DNA of 64,000 nucleotides. Source: Anaerohalosphaera lusitana (GTDB lineage: Bacteria > Planctomycetota > Phycisphaerae > Sedimentisphaerales > Anaerohalosphaeraceae). This document shows positions 1 to 9,467 of the stretch, piece after piece. The first letter of the stretch is position 1. Each line of letters opens with the position of its first letter. The position numbers and the translations under genes were made by a program. The stretch lies in contig NZ_CP019791.1 of the NCBI RefSeq assembly GCF_002007645.1, forward strand, positions 806,001 through 870,000. The letters run 5' to 3'. A model generated the notes under the pieces. That model searched no databases and had not been told where the DNA came from. It saw only the letters and a program-made list of their open reading frames with translations.

Positions 1-528
1 TATCTCGGCGATCACGGATGGTTCGATAAGCGGTTCATGTACGAAGAATCGCTAAGAATGCCGTTCCTCGTCAAGTATCCCGGCCTGATAAAACCGGGCA
101 GCGTTAATAAGGACATCGTGGTGAACATCGACTTCGCTCCTACGTTCGTCGACATGGCCGAGGCCCGGATCCCCAACGACATGCAGGGCCGCTCGCTTAT
201 GCCCCTGCTTGCAGGTGATACGCCGGACGACTGGCGTACCGCTATGTACTATCACTATTACGAGTACCCCGCTGTGCACCAGGTGAAGAGACATTACGGT
301 ATACGCACAAAGAGGTACAAGCTCATTCATTTCTACAACGACATAGATGCCTGGGAGCTGTACGATCTCAAGAAGGACCCCAACGAGCTTAACAACATTT
401 ACGGCAATCCGCAATATTCCGACCTTGTGACAAAACTCAAGAGCAGACTCGAGGATCTGCGGGAAAAATACGGCGACAGTGATGAGCTGACCCGCGAGGT
501 CATAAACAGGCGTGCTAAGAAAGGCTGA
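1..528 (+). CDS. Sulfatase, C-terminal part (start lies before the window)
   Basis: The frame is open from the first base, so these are the last 175 residues of a type I sulfatase; the formylglycine motif lies upstream and cannot be checked. Visible are the GDHGWFDKR stretch near residue 4, followed by YEES and the basic/aromatic strand that precedes the C-terminal subdomain, then the [14 protein letters not shown] element typical of the end of S1 sulfatases. The family hydrolyses sulfate esters, usually of glycans in such planctomycetes. A strong terminator follows at 553. The exact substrate cannot be told from this fragment. Confidence 0.9.
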   Translation, partial: YLGDHGWFDKRFMYEESLRMPFLVKYPGLIKPGSVNKDIVVNIDFAPTFVDMAEARIPNDMQGRSLMPLLAGDTPDDWRTAMYYHYYEYPAVHQVKRHYGIRTKRYKLIHFYNDIDAWELYDLKKDPNELNNIYGNPQYSDLVTKLKSRLEDLREKYGDSDELTREVINRRAKKG

Positions 529-552
529 GTCATTTAGCCGAGGGAATTTGAA

Positions 553-584
553 GGCCGGCGGCACGGATCGCCGGTCTTTTTTTT
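553..584 (+). terminator. Rho-independent terminator after the partial sulfatase gene
   Basis: An 8-bp stem (GGCCGGCG with CGCCGGTC, one G-T pair) encloses an 8-base loop and is followed directly by eight T. It starts 24 bases after the sulfatase stop codon and isolates that gene from the MATE gene at 640. Confidence 0.85.
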
Positions 585-639
585 ATTTGCGTTTTATTTA
601 CCTTCCTTCCTCACCGCGGATTTAATAGAATCACCCTCT

Positions 640-2064
640 ATGCGACTCAACGGCTTTACAAAAAAATCGCCATATCAGGCAAAGGCTCTCGACCTAAGCG
701 ACGAAAAGCTAGGTCGGACGATCCTCTCTCTGGCCTTGCCCGCGGTCATGGAAAACCTGATGTTTACGCTGGTCTTCATGGCAGACACTATGATCGTGGG
801 CTGGCTGCGCGACCCCAACGCGCTTGCCGCTACTCTGCTGGGCAGTCGCATCATGTTCTTCACACGTGCCCCGTTCTACGGCATCTCGATCGCGGCAACC
901 TCGCTCGTTTCACGGCACTGGGGCGCCAGCGATTTCGCCACCGCCCGCAGACATGCCGCCCACGCTATGGTTGTCGCATTCGTGCTGGCCGGTCTCGCTA
1001 CCGCGATACTTTTTCCGATCGCGTCCTTAGCGATGGACGCACTCGGAGCCGACAGCGACGTACTGCCCCTCGCAGCCACGTACGCAAGGATCGTCATACT
1101 CTCGATCTTCCTCGGTCAACCCATGATAGTCGCAAACGGCATCATCCGTGCAGCCGGTGATACCAAAACGCCCATGGCCAACACCATGATCATGAACTTC
1201 ACCAACGTCGGCCTTAGCCTGGCGCTCGCCTTCGGCATCGGTCCGTTTCCTGCACTCGGCCTTGTCGGTGTTGCGTACGGTACACTTATCTCGCGAAGTC
1301 TGGGCGGGCTGCTTTCGATTATCGCCGTGCTAAATCCGATGGGCGCCGTCAACATGCCGTTCAGTTGGATGTTCAGGCCCCGGCTCGGTTATTACAAAAG
1401 CCTCCTGTCGCTCGCCTGGCCCGCGATCGCCGAACGCTCGTCGTATTCGGTCGCCGACCTTTTCTTTACGCGCATTGTCGCCGGCATCGGCACTACCGCA
1501 CTCGCTGCTCACCAGATCGCGGTACACATCGAATCGCTCGCATTCATGCCCTGCGTCGGCATCAGCTACGCCTCCGCGACAATCGTCGGCCAGGCCATCG
1601 GCGCCCAGCGGCACAGCTTTGCCGAACGCGCGGTCAAACGGATTATCCTCTGGGCAGGTCTGGCTATGGTAGGACTCGGCGTGATCTTTGTTCTGTTCGG
1701 CCCGCTCTGCGTTAGCGTTTTCGGTGCGACCCCGGAGATACTCGAACAGGCAGGGCTTGCACTGCAGATTTCCGCGCTCGAGCTGCCTTTCCTCGCTGCC
1801 GCTCTGATACTCGGCGTTTCGCTGCGCTCCGCAGGAGACACCACCTCACCGCTCTACATCACGATCATATCGCTGATACTCTTCCGCGTCGGCGGGGCGT
1901 ATCTGCTCGGCATTCATTTCGAGATGGGGATCGCAGGTATCTGGCTCGCCACCGCGATGGACTGGATCGGCAGAACCTCCGGCATGTGGTACTTCTTCAG
2001 TGCAGGCAAATGGAAGTGGATACATCAACGCCAGCAGATGAAACAGGCTGCAATGAAAGTGTGA
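640..2064 (+). CDS. MATE family efflux transporter
   Basis: A 474-residue integral membrane protein, the usual length for MATE exporters, with about twelve hydrophobic segments in two repeated halves. Each half has the family pattern of a loop with RAAGDTKTP or RSAGDTTSP before a membrane segment (about residues 169 and 390), and the N-terminal part reads like a NorM-type first helix pair (ALPAVMENLMFTL). MATE proteins export cationic drugs or metabolites in exchange for Na+ or H+. No clear Shine-Dalgarno stands before the ATG. It is convergent with the glycerate kinase gene 22 bases downstream. The substrate is not predictable. Confidence 0.93.
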   Translation: MRLNGFTKKSPYQAKALDLSDEKLGRTILSLALPAVMENLMFTLVFMADTMIVGWLRDPNALAATLLGSRIMFFTRAPFYGISIAATSLVSRHWGASDFATARRHAAHAMVVAFVLAGLATAILFPIASLAMDALGADSDVLPLAATYARIVILSIFLGQPMIVANGIIRAAGDTKTPMANTMIMNFTNVGLSLALAFGIGPFPALGLVGVAYGTLISRSLGGLLSIIAVLNPMGAVNMPFSWMFRPRLGYYKSLLSLAWPAIAERSSYSVADLFFTRIVAGIGTTALAAHQIAVHIESLAFMPCVGISYASATIVGQAIGAQRHSFAERAVKRIILWAGLAMVGLGVIFVLFGPLCVSVFGATPEILEQAGLALQISALELPFLAAALILGVSLRSAGDTTSPLYITIISLILFRVGGAYLLGIHFEMGIAGIWLATAMDWIGRTSGMWYFFSAGKWKWIHQRQQMKQAAMKV

Positions 2065-2086
2065 CGGAACATATGTGCGAGCCCGC

Positions 2087-3208
2087 CTAAGCTATAAGTT
2101 CCTGCGCCAGCTCAGCCGCTCTCTCGCTCAGCAGTTCCCCGGCTTCGCTTATTGCGGCTTCGACCGTCATGTCCGGTTCCATACACTGCATTGCTATGTC
2201 AATACCCTGCTCTTCGAGCGTTCGATCATCCAAAGCCACCTGTCCAGCCAGAACAGCGACCTTTACGCCATGCCGTTTCGCACATTTCATCACCCCATGA
2301 ATCACCTTGCCCTGCAGCGATTGCTCGTCCAGCCTGCCCTCACCCGTAACCACCCAGTCCGCGTCATTAAGAGCCTCCACCAGCCCGGACTTGCCAATTA
2401 TGTATTCGGTCCCCGATGTGAGCCCGGCGTTCATAAACGCAACCGCTCCCGCGCTCAATCCGCCAGCCGCTCCCGCTCCGGGCATGTCCGTGATGGACAT
2501 CCCAAGCTGCTCTTCGACAAGCTCCGCGATATTTTCGAGCCCCGCCTCCAACTCCGCGACCATTTTCGGCGTCGCTCCCTTCTGCGGCCCGTAAACTTTC
2601 GCAGCACCTCTCGGTCCGCACAAAGGATTGTCCACATCACACAGTACCATCACCTCGCGGCCGATCGGCACCTCGGGCTCAACGATCTCACGGATATCAT
2701 TCAGCCGACTCTCGCCCGGCACATAATCACTCCCGTCCGCCAATCGAAACTGCCAGCCAAGGGCACACGCAGCACCCACGCCGCAGTCAACCGTCGCACT
2801 GCCCCCCACAGCGAGATAAACTTTCTCGGCCCCGCATTCGATGGCCTTGCGGATCAACTGCCCCGTGCCGTATGTGGTCGCCCTCAGCGGGTTCCGCTGC
2901 CCATCCGTTAGCAGTTCCAACCCGCTCGCCTTTGCCATCTCGACCAGCGCCGACCTGTCCTTCTCGAACCACGCAAAACCCGCTTCCGCCTGCATGCCCG
3001 CCAACGGCCCCATCACGTCACAGCTTATCCATTCGCCCCCGTCCGCCGCCAGCATCGCATCCGCCGTCCCTTCCCCGCCGTCCGCAAGTGGTTTCGTGAT
3101 CACCTGAGAATCACTCAGGACTTCGCCGATCACACCGGCCGTGATCGCACACGCCCGCCGGGCACTCAGCGACTCCTTGAACGAATCCATTGCGACAACT
3201 ATTTTCAT
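2087..3208 (-). CDS. Glycerate kinase (GlxK/GarK type)
   Basis: 373 residues with the type 1 glycerate kinase start KIVVAMDSFKESLSA, the glycine-rich LADGGEGT near residue 62, VGGSATVDCGVGAA near residue 137, and the C-terminal VVTGEGRLDEQSLQGK active-site stretch. The enzyme phosphorylates D-glycerate with ATP and feeds it into glycolysis. It is the last gene of an apparent minus-strand operon (sulfatase, GH95, sulfatase, glycerate kinase), 48 bases after the sulfatase. That position suggests glycerate may arise from the sugar released by these enzymes; this is inference. Confidence 0.93.
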   Translation of the reverse strand: MKIVVAMDSFKESLSARRACAITAGVIGEVLSDSQVITKPLADGGEGTADAMLAADGGEWISCDVMGPLAGMQAEAGFAWFEKDRSALVEMAKASGLELLTDGQRNPLRATTYGTGQLIRKAIECGAEKVYLAVGGSATVDCGVGAACALGWQFRLADGSDYVPGESRLNDIREIVEPEVPIGREVMVLCDVDNPLCGPRGAAKVYGPQKGATPKMVAELEAGLENIAELVEEQLGMSITDMPGAGAAGGLSAGAVAFMNAGLTSGTEYIIGKSGLVEALNDADWVVTGEGRLDEQSLQGKVIHGVMKCAKRHGVKVAVLAGQVALDDRTLEEQGIDIAMQCMEPDMTVEAAISEAGELLSERAAELAQELIA

Positions 3209-3256
3209 GATTGCGACACGAACTGATACTTCAATTTATGCTCTGACATAGAGCAT

Positions 3257-4747
3257 TTAATGATGCCGAACCTTCAGCCCGTCAAACCGAATATCCTCGG
3301 TCCCGGGCAGATACGTGCCGACCTTGTTTTTCGTATGAGCAACGTCCGCAAACGCAAGCAGCTTCTTCACGACGTCCGGCTTCTCAGCGGCGATATTGTT
3401 CTGCTCTTCAATGTCTTCCGAAAGATCGTACAGCTCAGCACGCCCCTTGTTGTTGCGCCGCGTAACCAGCTTGTGATCGCCGTACCTCACAGCGATCCAC
3501 CTGCCGAATTCCCAGTACAGATATTCGTGCTCGTCCTGTTCTCGGCCCGCTGCTTTTTCACCACACAGCGTGGGAGCGAACGATATCCCATCCGTATCCG
3601 TCGGCACATCGGCACCGCATATCTCGCCAAGCGTAGGCATTACATCCGGGAAATATCCAAGATGCTCGCTCACGCTGCCCGCCTCGACCTTGCCCGGCCA
3701 GCGAACAATGAACGGAATACGCAGCCCGCCCTCGTAGAGATTGCCCTTGCCGCCGCGGAACCGCTCACCCGTTTCAGGATTCAGGTTCGGCCCGATAAAT
3801 CCATGCGGATAAGGCATCTTCTCCGGTCGCGGCGTCGAGGGATCGCCCCAGCAGAAGTACGGCTGCCCGCCGTTGTCGCCGCAGAAGAATATGATCGTAT
3901 CCTCATCTATGCCAAGCTCCTTGACCATGTCCATGATCTCGCCGATCTGCCGGTCGACCATGTTGATCATCGCGGCATAGACACGCGAATCCGTCGGCTG
4001 TCTCTGACCCGCCCGCCACGGCTTGTCCTCATACATCTGCCACGACGGATCATCCTCGGGCATACCCCACAAACCGTGCGGCGGCGTCCACGGACAGTAA
4101 CAGAAAAACGGCTTGTCGGCGTTCGACTTGATGAACTTCTTCGCCTCTTCGAAAATCTTATAGTGCGCGAACGTCTCGCCTTCGTAGAAGTCGTCCGTAT
4201 TGCCCGGCAGATATTCCTTCTCGCTGTTCCGCAGCAGATAGCGCGGATAATAAGTGTGCGCGTGCACCTGGTGATAATAGCCGTAGAACGTATCGAAGCC
4301 GTGCTTTTCCGGCACACCCGTCGTGCCCGCATCGCCCAGCCCCCACTTGCCGAAGCCGCCCGTCGCGTAACCGGCACATTTCAGCATGCTTGCGATCGTC
4401 GCATCATCTTCAAGCAGTGCCAGCCCGCCGCCGTTTACGCGCACCGTTGTATGGCCCGCATGCTTGCCCGTCATCAGCACACTGCGCGTCGGCGCACAAA
4501 CAGCACTGCCTGCAAGCATCTGCGTGAACCGCATACCCTCACTCACCATCCTGTCGATGTTCGGCGTATGTACCTTCTCATTGCCCATGCAGCTAAGCTC
4601 GAAATATCCAAGCTCGTCCAGCATGATATATATGACATTCGGTTTTCTCTTCTCGGCCCTGGCGAGTTTCGCCGATGCGAAGCTCATATTCAGCCCAGCC
4701 GCACCAGCAGTAACGCCGGCCAGTTTCAAAAAATCACGTCTGTCCAT
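3257..4747 (-). CDS. Tat-exported sulfatase (arylsulfatase A-like)
   Basis: 496 residues. The N-terminus DRRDFLK followed by a hydrophobic stretch is a Tat signal, so the enzyme is probably exported after folding. The formylglycine motif CAPTR sits at Cys84 and is followed by SVLMTGKH, as expected for type I sulfatases. The first metal-site pair, usually DD, reads DE at residues 44-45 in the element MLDELGYFE; the second metal element FFCGDNGG is near residue 290. AGGAG stands seven bases before the ATG. It lies nine bases after the GH95 gene, so the two are probably translated from one message. Confidence 0.95.
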   Translation of the reverse strand: MDRRDFLKLAGVTAGAAGLNMSFASAKLARAEKRKPNVIYIMLDELGYFELSCMGNEKVHTPNIDRMVSEGMRFTQMLAGSAVCAPTRSVLMTGKHAGHTTVRVNGGGLALLEDDATIASMLKCAGYATGGFGKWGLGDAGTTGVPEKHGFDTFYGYYHQVHAHTYYPRYLLRNSEKEYLPGNTDDFYEGETFAHYKIFEEAKKFIKSNADKPFFCYCPWTPPHGLWGMPEDDPSWQMYEDKPWRAGQRQPTDSRVYAAMINMVDRQIGEIMDMVKELGIDEDTIIFFCGDNGGQPYFCWGDPSTPRPEKMPYPHGFIGPNLNPETGERFRGGKGNLYEGGLRIPFIVRWPGKVEAGSVSEHLGYFPDVMPTLGEICGADVPTDTDGISFAPTLCGEKAAGREQDEHEYLYWEFGRWIAVRYGDHKLVTRRNNKGRAELYDLSEDIEEQNNIAAEKPDVVKKLLAFADVAHTKNKVGTYLPGTEDIRFDGLKVRHH

Positions 4748-4756
4748 TGAAAGCTC

Positions 4757-7060
4757 CTACTTCCTTGTAAATACAAATTCATCTCCCGCCTTGCAGTCAA
4801 ATACCAGCGTACCGCCGTCTTCCTTGACCGACCGGAACCACGGCTTGTCTACTTTGTACTCGGCCGAACCAAACGGATTCTCAACTCTGCACGTGCCTTT
4901 CTTTTCCGCTGTGACAATGACGCGTTCCGTCTTGCCGTCCTCGCGTTCCGCTGAGACAAGGAACGCGCCCTCGGTCCTGAGCGTATCGAACGATGCGTTT
5001 TTCCAATCCGCTGGCACTGCAGGGAACAGTCTGATCGTGCCGCTGTAGCTCTGGATCAGCATTTCCTGCAGACCCGCCGCCGCCGCGAAATTACCCTCCA
5101 GTGTGAACGGCCTGTAGCGGAACCTGGAGTAGCCCTTGCCGCTCTGATCGCCGTTGCAGTGGAAACTGTTCCGCAGACAAAACGCCGTAGCAAACTTCTC
5201 CAGCGCATCTTCCGCCTTCTCACCGTTTCGAGCACGAGCCCACATATTGCCCAGCCAACTGAAGCTGTATCCAGTCCACCATGCGGTTCCTTTTTCCTCC
5301 AGCTCCGCAAGCGAAGCTTTTATGATCTCACGGTCTTTCTCGCCGCCTTCCCAGGTTACCAGTCCAAGCGGATGGAACGCCATCAAATGCGAAAAATGTC
5401 TATGCGATCCCGGCAGCGGATAATCCTTCGTCACCAGAAGCTTGTCCGTTTCCTCATCGAGCCAGAGCTGCGGCATCTCACCCAGCAGCGCATTCCATTT
5501 TTCAGCTTCCGCATTCTTGCCAAGCTCTTCCGCAAGTTCACCAGCCTTATCGAACGTCCACCGGATCAGCGCCAGATCATAGTTCGTGATATTGTCAAAC
5601 CACGCGTCCAGCCGATTGTCGTTTATCTCAGGCGAAGAGCTCAACGGCAGTGTCCTCTTGCCGTCATCGGTCTTTTCCGTGATCGCTTCATAGAATGTCG
5701 CCGTCTCGCTCAGCCACGGATACGCACGCTTTTCCAGAAATTCACGATCCATGCTGTACCGCCAGTGCAGGTAGAAATGATGCGCCAGCCATCCCGCTGT
5801 CGTCGCCGAATGCGTATACTGATGCCACCCGCCGATCTGCCGCTGATTAAGGTCGGCCGTCATCGGCACGTTCAGACCGGGCAGACCGAAGAAATCCTCC
5901 GTCCATTCTTTCGCATTGTCCTTTGTCTCCCACAGCCACTTGAGAAATCCGCTCTCGCCCTCGAGATGATTACCGCTGTAGCTAGGCCAGTAACTCAGTT
6001 CCGTGTTCAGGTCATGATGATAGTCGCCTTTCCACGGCGGTATCCGCCCGTTATCCGCGGTCCACGGTCCCTGCAGAGTGATAGGCGGAGCATCGTCTCT
6101 CGCTGCCGCACCGAACTTGTACGTCTCAAGATACCACATCCGCTCCAGCACATCGTTCGGCACTGTCACGGACGACTTCGCCCAGAAGTCCTGCCACCAG
6201 TCTCTATGCGATTCAAACGCTTCATCATGACCCGCCCCGAGGGCGTCACGGCAAACCTGCTGCGCAGCCTCAAACGGCTCATCGTTCTTTTCGTTAGTCA
6301 TAACCGACCAGACGCCCAGCCAGTCATCACCGCTTTTCTCCCAGACCAGCGCAACCGCAAACTTCAGCTCGCCCCAGCCCTGCTGTTCGTATCCTTTGTA
6401 ATCGTCACCTGCAAAAGTCTTCGGCGCGGGATAACCCAGAAACTTCAGTTCCTTGCCCTGGACTATCTCGTCTGCGGTCCCATCTTGTTCGTCCCCCTCA
6501 AATGCCGGCACGACAAGTTTCGGCGTAACCTCAGTACCCGTCACCCTGATAAACCCGAACGGCTCATCGCCATGCACAAATACTTTCGCGCTAACACCTT
6601 CGCCGAGCTCCACACTCGCGATCGCATCCGCCAGATCCAGCTTGCCGCTGTTAAACGTCGCCCCATTGCCCAACGTCAGCTCTATCCTGCCCGCCGGTAT
6701 CTTCGTAGGCCCGGCATTGCGATACGGCAGGTCGTAAAGCTTGTGCAGCTCGCCTATCTTGCCTTCCTTCACCCACTGCCGCATCGTCTCGTAATTATAG
6801 TCCGGCGAATCAAACTGCGGCACCGGACGCAGATCCCACAGGTCCGTCCGGTCCAGCGATATCTTCAACGGCTGCCCGTCGCCCCAGACCAGCCCGCCCA
6901 GCAAACCGTTACCCAGCGGAAACGCCTCATCCCACACAGTCGCAGGCTCGTCATAATTGAGCCCATGCTCCGGCTTCGGCTCAGCTACCGCAACACCGGC
7001 TGCAATCAAACAGAACACACCCATCAAAACAACTGTCATAATTTTTTTCGCTGCGCCCAT
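4757..7060 (-). CDS. Glycoside hydrolase family 95-like enzyme (alpha-L-fucosidase/galactosidase type)
   Basis: 767 residues with a cleavable signal peptide (about residues 1-26). The family layout is visible: an N-terminal beta domain (AFPLGNGLLGGLVWG at about 47-61), then an (alpha/alpha)6 barrel with HHDLNTELSYWP at about 348-359, GWLAHHFYLHWRYS and SHRHFSHLMAFHPLG, and a C-terminal beta domain. GH95 members release alpha-1,2-linked L-fucose or related L-galactose by inversion. The first of two catalytic Asn in the family motif is Asp350 here, while Asn352 is kept, so specificity may differ. GGGAG precedes the ATG by eight bases. It sits between two sulfatase genes in one operon. Confidence 0.82.
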   Translation of the reverse strand: MGAAKKIMTVVLMGVFCLIAAGVAVAEPKPEHGLNYDEPATVWDEAFPLGNGLLGGLVWGDGQPLKISLDRTDLWDLRPVPQFDSPDYNYETMRQWVKEGKIGELHKLYDLPYRNAGPTKIPAGRIELTLGNGATFNSGKLDLADAIASVELGEGVSAKVFVHGDEPFGFIRVTGTEVTPKLVVPAFEGDEQDGTADEIVQGKELKFLGYPAPKTFAGDDYKGYEQQGWGELKFAVALVWEKSGDDWLGVWSVMTNEKNDEPFEAAQQVCRDALGAGHDEAFESHRDWWQDFWAKSSVTVPNDVLERMWYLETYKFGAAARDDAPPITLQGPWTADNGRIPPWKGDYHHDLNTELSYWPSYSGNHLEGESGFLKWLWETKDNAKEWTEDFFGLPGLNVPMTADLNQRQIGGWHQYTHSATTAGWLAHHFYLHWRYSMDREFLEKRAYPWLSETATFYEAITEKTDDGKRTLPLSSSPEINDNRLDAWFDNITNYDLALIRWTFDKAGELAEELGKNAEAEKWNALLGEMPQLWLDEETDKLLVTKDYPLPGSHRHFSHLMAFHPLGLVTWEGGEKDREIIKASLAELEEKGTAWWTGYSFSWLGNMWARARNGEKAEDALEKFATAFCLRNSFHCNGDQSGKGYSRFRYRPFTLEGNFAAAAGLQEMLIQSYSGTIRLFPAVPADWKNASFDTLRTEGAFLVSAEREDGKTERVIVTAEKKGTCRVENPFGSAEYKVDKPWFRSVKEDGGTLVFDCKAGDEFVFTRK

Positions 7061-7123
7061 TACACATACTCCCTAAAAATCAAAAACGATCCCCCATGAC
7101 CACCTGCAGTTAATTTCATCAGA

Positions 7124-8608
7124 CTATTTATCCTTCCACGCCGGGTTAGGCTCGGGCATATCGGCCCCGACTTCCTCGCGCCACTGATGCAGCATCTTAC
7201 GCACCGTCGCCGTTTTCTCCGGCATTTTCCCGCTCAGATCATTATGCTCGCCCGGATCCTTTTCCAGATCGTAAAGCTCGACCCGCATGTCCTCAAAAAA
7301 TTCGATCAGCTTCCACTTACCCACGCGGATCGCACCGCTCGGCCTGTGCCCCGATCCATGGTAATGCGGATAGTGCCAGTGCAGAGCCTCCCGCCCCAGA
7401 CTTTCACCGCCTTTGAGCAGACCCACCAGGCTCAGACCGTCGACATGCTGCTCGGGCTTCAACTCCAGCCCCGCCATCTCCAGCATCGTCGGATAAAAAT
7501 CCATCGTGATCACAGGCTCCGAACATACACTGCCCGCCTTTGTCACGCCCGGCCACTTGACCACCATCGGCACCCTGATCCCGCCCTCATAACACCATCC
7601 CTTGCCCGCCCGCAAAGGCCTGTTCGACCCCCACGGCGGCCCCCAGTTCGCAAACAGTATCGACTGCCCGCCGTTATCCGAACAGAAGATCACGATCGTA
7701 TCATCCGCGATCCCCAGCTCATCTATCTTGCCCAGCACCCGGCCGACATTCGCATCCATCGCTTCGATCATCGTCGCGAACGCCGGATTGTCCTGCCATT
7801 CACGATTCCTCGCATCCGGCCCTTCCTTCACGAACTTGGGACCGTCCGGCGTGTCCATCTGCTCTTTCTTCTCGCGGTATTTGCCAAGCAGTTCCGGCTT
7901 GGCCTGTACCGGCGAATGAACCGTGTAATGACTCAACTGCACATAGAAAGGCTCATCCTTGTTCTCTTCCATAAACTGCATCGCCTCATCCGCAAGCCTG
8001 TTCGGCAAATACTCACCCTCGGGCCCGTCCTCGAGATTCTTAAGTCCGTAGGGACTGAAGTACCCGTTATATTTGCCCCGTGTGTTCGGCCCGCCTTTGT
8101 GATTGCCCGCGATGTTCACGTCGAACCCTTGCTTTTCGGGCCAATACTGTTCCCCGCCAAGATGCCACTTGCCCACGTATGTCGTCCGATACCCCGCCTC
8201 CTTGAGCGATTCAGCAATAGTCACTTCGCCCAACGGAAGCTGCTGCTCGAAATCCATCTGATCGAGCTTCTTCCTGCTTCGATTGCCCGGTATCCAGTCC
8301 GTTATATGCAGCCTTGCCGGATGCTTGCCGCTCATCAGCGCCGCCCGCGTGGGCGAACACACCGGACTCGCCGCGTAAGCATCCGTAAACCGCATTCCCT
8401 CACTCGCCAGCCTGTCCAGATTGGGCGTCTCATAGAATGTGCTCCCCCCGGCTCCGTAATCCTTCCACCCCATATCATCGATAAAGATAAAAACGAAATT
8501 GGGTTTTCTCCTCTTCGGCTCTTCCCCAGCCAAAAGCAGATCCCCACCCAGCAGAGATGCTCCAACTCCAACCCCCACACCCTTCAAAAAACTACGCCGA
8601 TTCAGCAT
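7124..8608 (-). CDS. Tat-exported sulfatase
   Basis: 494 residues from the ATG at 8608. A longer frame begins with GTG at 8704, but the ATG is preferred because it puts the Tat motif NRRSFLK at residues 3-9. The metal pair DD is at 44-45 (IFIDDMGWKD), the formylglycine motif CSPTR at Cys84 is followed by AALMSGKH, and FCSDNGGQ gives the second metal element. The C-terminus has VELYDLEKDPGEHNDL, as in other S1 sulfatases. It is the first gene of the minus-strand operon continuing into the GH95 gene 63 bases downstream, so it probably desulfates the same glycan. Confidence 0.93.
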   Translation of the reverse strand: MLNRRSFLKGVGVGVGASLLGGDLLLAGEEPKRRKPNFVFIFIDDMGWKDYGAGGSTFYETPNLDRLASEGMRFTDAYAASPVCSPTRAALMSGKHPARLHITDWIPGNRSRKKLDQMDFEQQLPLGEVTIAESLKEAGYRTTYVGKWHLGGEQYWPEKQGFDVNIAGNHKGGPNTRGKYNGYFSPYGLKNLEDGPEGEYLPNRLADEAMQFMEENKDEPFYVQLSHYTVHSPVQAKPELLGKYREKKEQMDTPDGPKFVKEGPDARNREWQDNPAFATMIEAMDANVGRVLGKIDELGIADDTIVIFCSDNGGQSILFANWGPPWGSNRPLRAGKGWCYEGGIRVPMVVKWPGVTKAGSVCSEPVITMDFYPTMLEMAGLELKPEQHVDGLSLVGLLKGGESLGREALHWHYPHYHGSGHRPSGAIRVGKWKLIEFFEDMRVELYDLEKDPGEHNDLSGKMPEKTATVRKMLHQWREEVGADMPEPNPAWKDK

Positions 8609-8726
8609 AATAACCCTGGAAAAAAATATACATGATTTGAAAATGCACTCTGCTAATCTATCCAATAGTCTTGAGATTGTCAAAACTATTTGAAACCATC
8701 CCACCGGTGCAGTCGGATCACCATCC

Positions 8727-9443
8727 TCAGCTTATCTCCTTCATTCTGTCCAGATTGCCGAAACAGATCAGCTCGTCACCTTCTCGCAGTATCGAATCGG
8801 CAGGGGGGTTAGCAGTGGTGGTCTCCTTTCGCTCGATCGCAAGCACGGTGATATTCTTCCGGCGAAGCCTCGATTCCCGCAGGGTTTTACCTATCAAACT
8901 GTTCTTTCTATTGATCGATATTCTTGAGATTCCGAACCCGCCGCTGACGAACATCAGTTCCTCAAATGTCACCGGCCTGACAACATCACTCTGTCTGACA
9001 AGCAGTCTCCGCATCTTTCGCGTCATTTTCTTCACAAAATTCGCGTTCGTGAACACGCGATAGATCACATAAACACCAACCGCTATCACACCGATATTCA
9101 CCCACGGCAGTATCTGGTAAGGCACATCGAACGGCAGATAAGGCACCGCCAGCTTCTCCTTTATCGCCGACGGCCGGATCGTATTCGCAAACGTCGCGAT
9201 CATACTCACCAGCCCCGCATGCCCCAACACGATAAGTATCGTCGCGATCCGCCGCCGCCTCGGATCACTCGTGATCAGTTCCGACTCTCGCGTAGTAAAC
9301 CCCGTCCCCGTAAAACACGAAAGCGACTGAAACTTCGCCAACGGCCACGAAACCCCCGTCAACTGAAACGCGATCGCACCGATCCTCACGACGATAAACG
9401 AACACACCACGAACGACAGGAACAGTATCAGGTTGGTAAGCAT
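8727..9443 (-). CDS. Membrane protein with C-terminal RCK_C (TrkA_C) domain
   Basis: 238 residues. The first 140 hold about three or four membrane segments and a CFTGTGFTTRESE stretch resembling one pore/filter repeat of Trk/Ktr potassium channels. The last 80 residues, from about VSGGFGISRISI on, match the RCK_C ligand-binding fold of TrkA, ending in REGDELICFGNLD. It is probably a regulatory or transport subunit for a cation, but the half-channel alone could not form a normal TrkH. It lies 24 bases after corA, in a minus-strand group with UPF0316. Confidence 0.75.
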   Translation of the reverse strand: MLTNLILFLSFVVCSFIVVRIGAIAFQLTGVSWPLAKFQSLSCFTGTGFTTRESELITSDPRRRRIATILIVLGHAGLVSMIATFANTIRPSAIKEKLAVPYLPFDVPYQILPWVNIGVIAVGVYVIYRVFTNANFVKKMTRKMRRLLVRQSDVVRPVTFEELMFVSGGFGISRISINRKNSLIGKTLRESRLRRKNITVLAIERKETTTANPPADSILREGDELICFGNLDRMKEIS

Positions 9444-9467
9444 CTCTCTTCCTCCCCGCTAGTCGGT

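Noticed and set aside
3260-4750. 496-residue plus-strand frame opposite the sulfatase gene
   Set aside because: It mirrors the sulfatase gene over its whole length and has an Arg/His-rich composition typical of an antisense shadow; the minus strand carries all sulfatase motifs.
8609-8704. 32-residue extension of the sulfatase from a GTG
   Set aside because: It would bury the Tat motif; the ATG at 8608 gives a normal signal.
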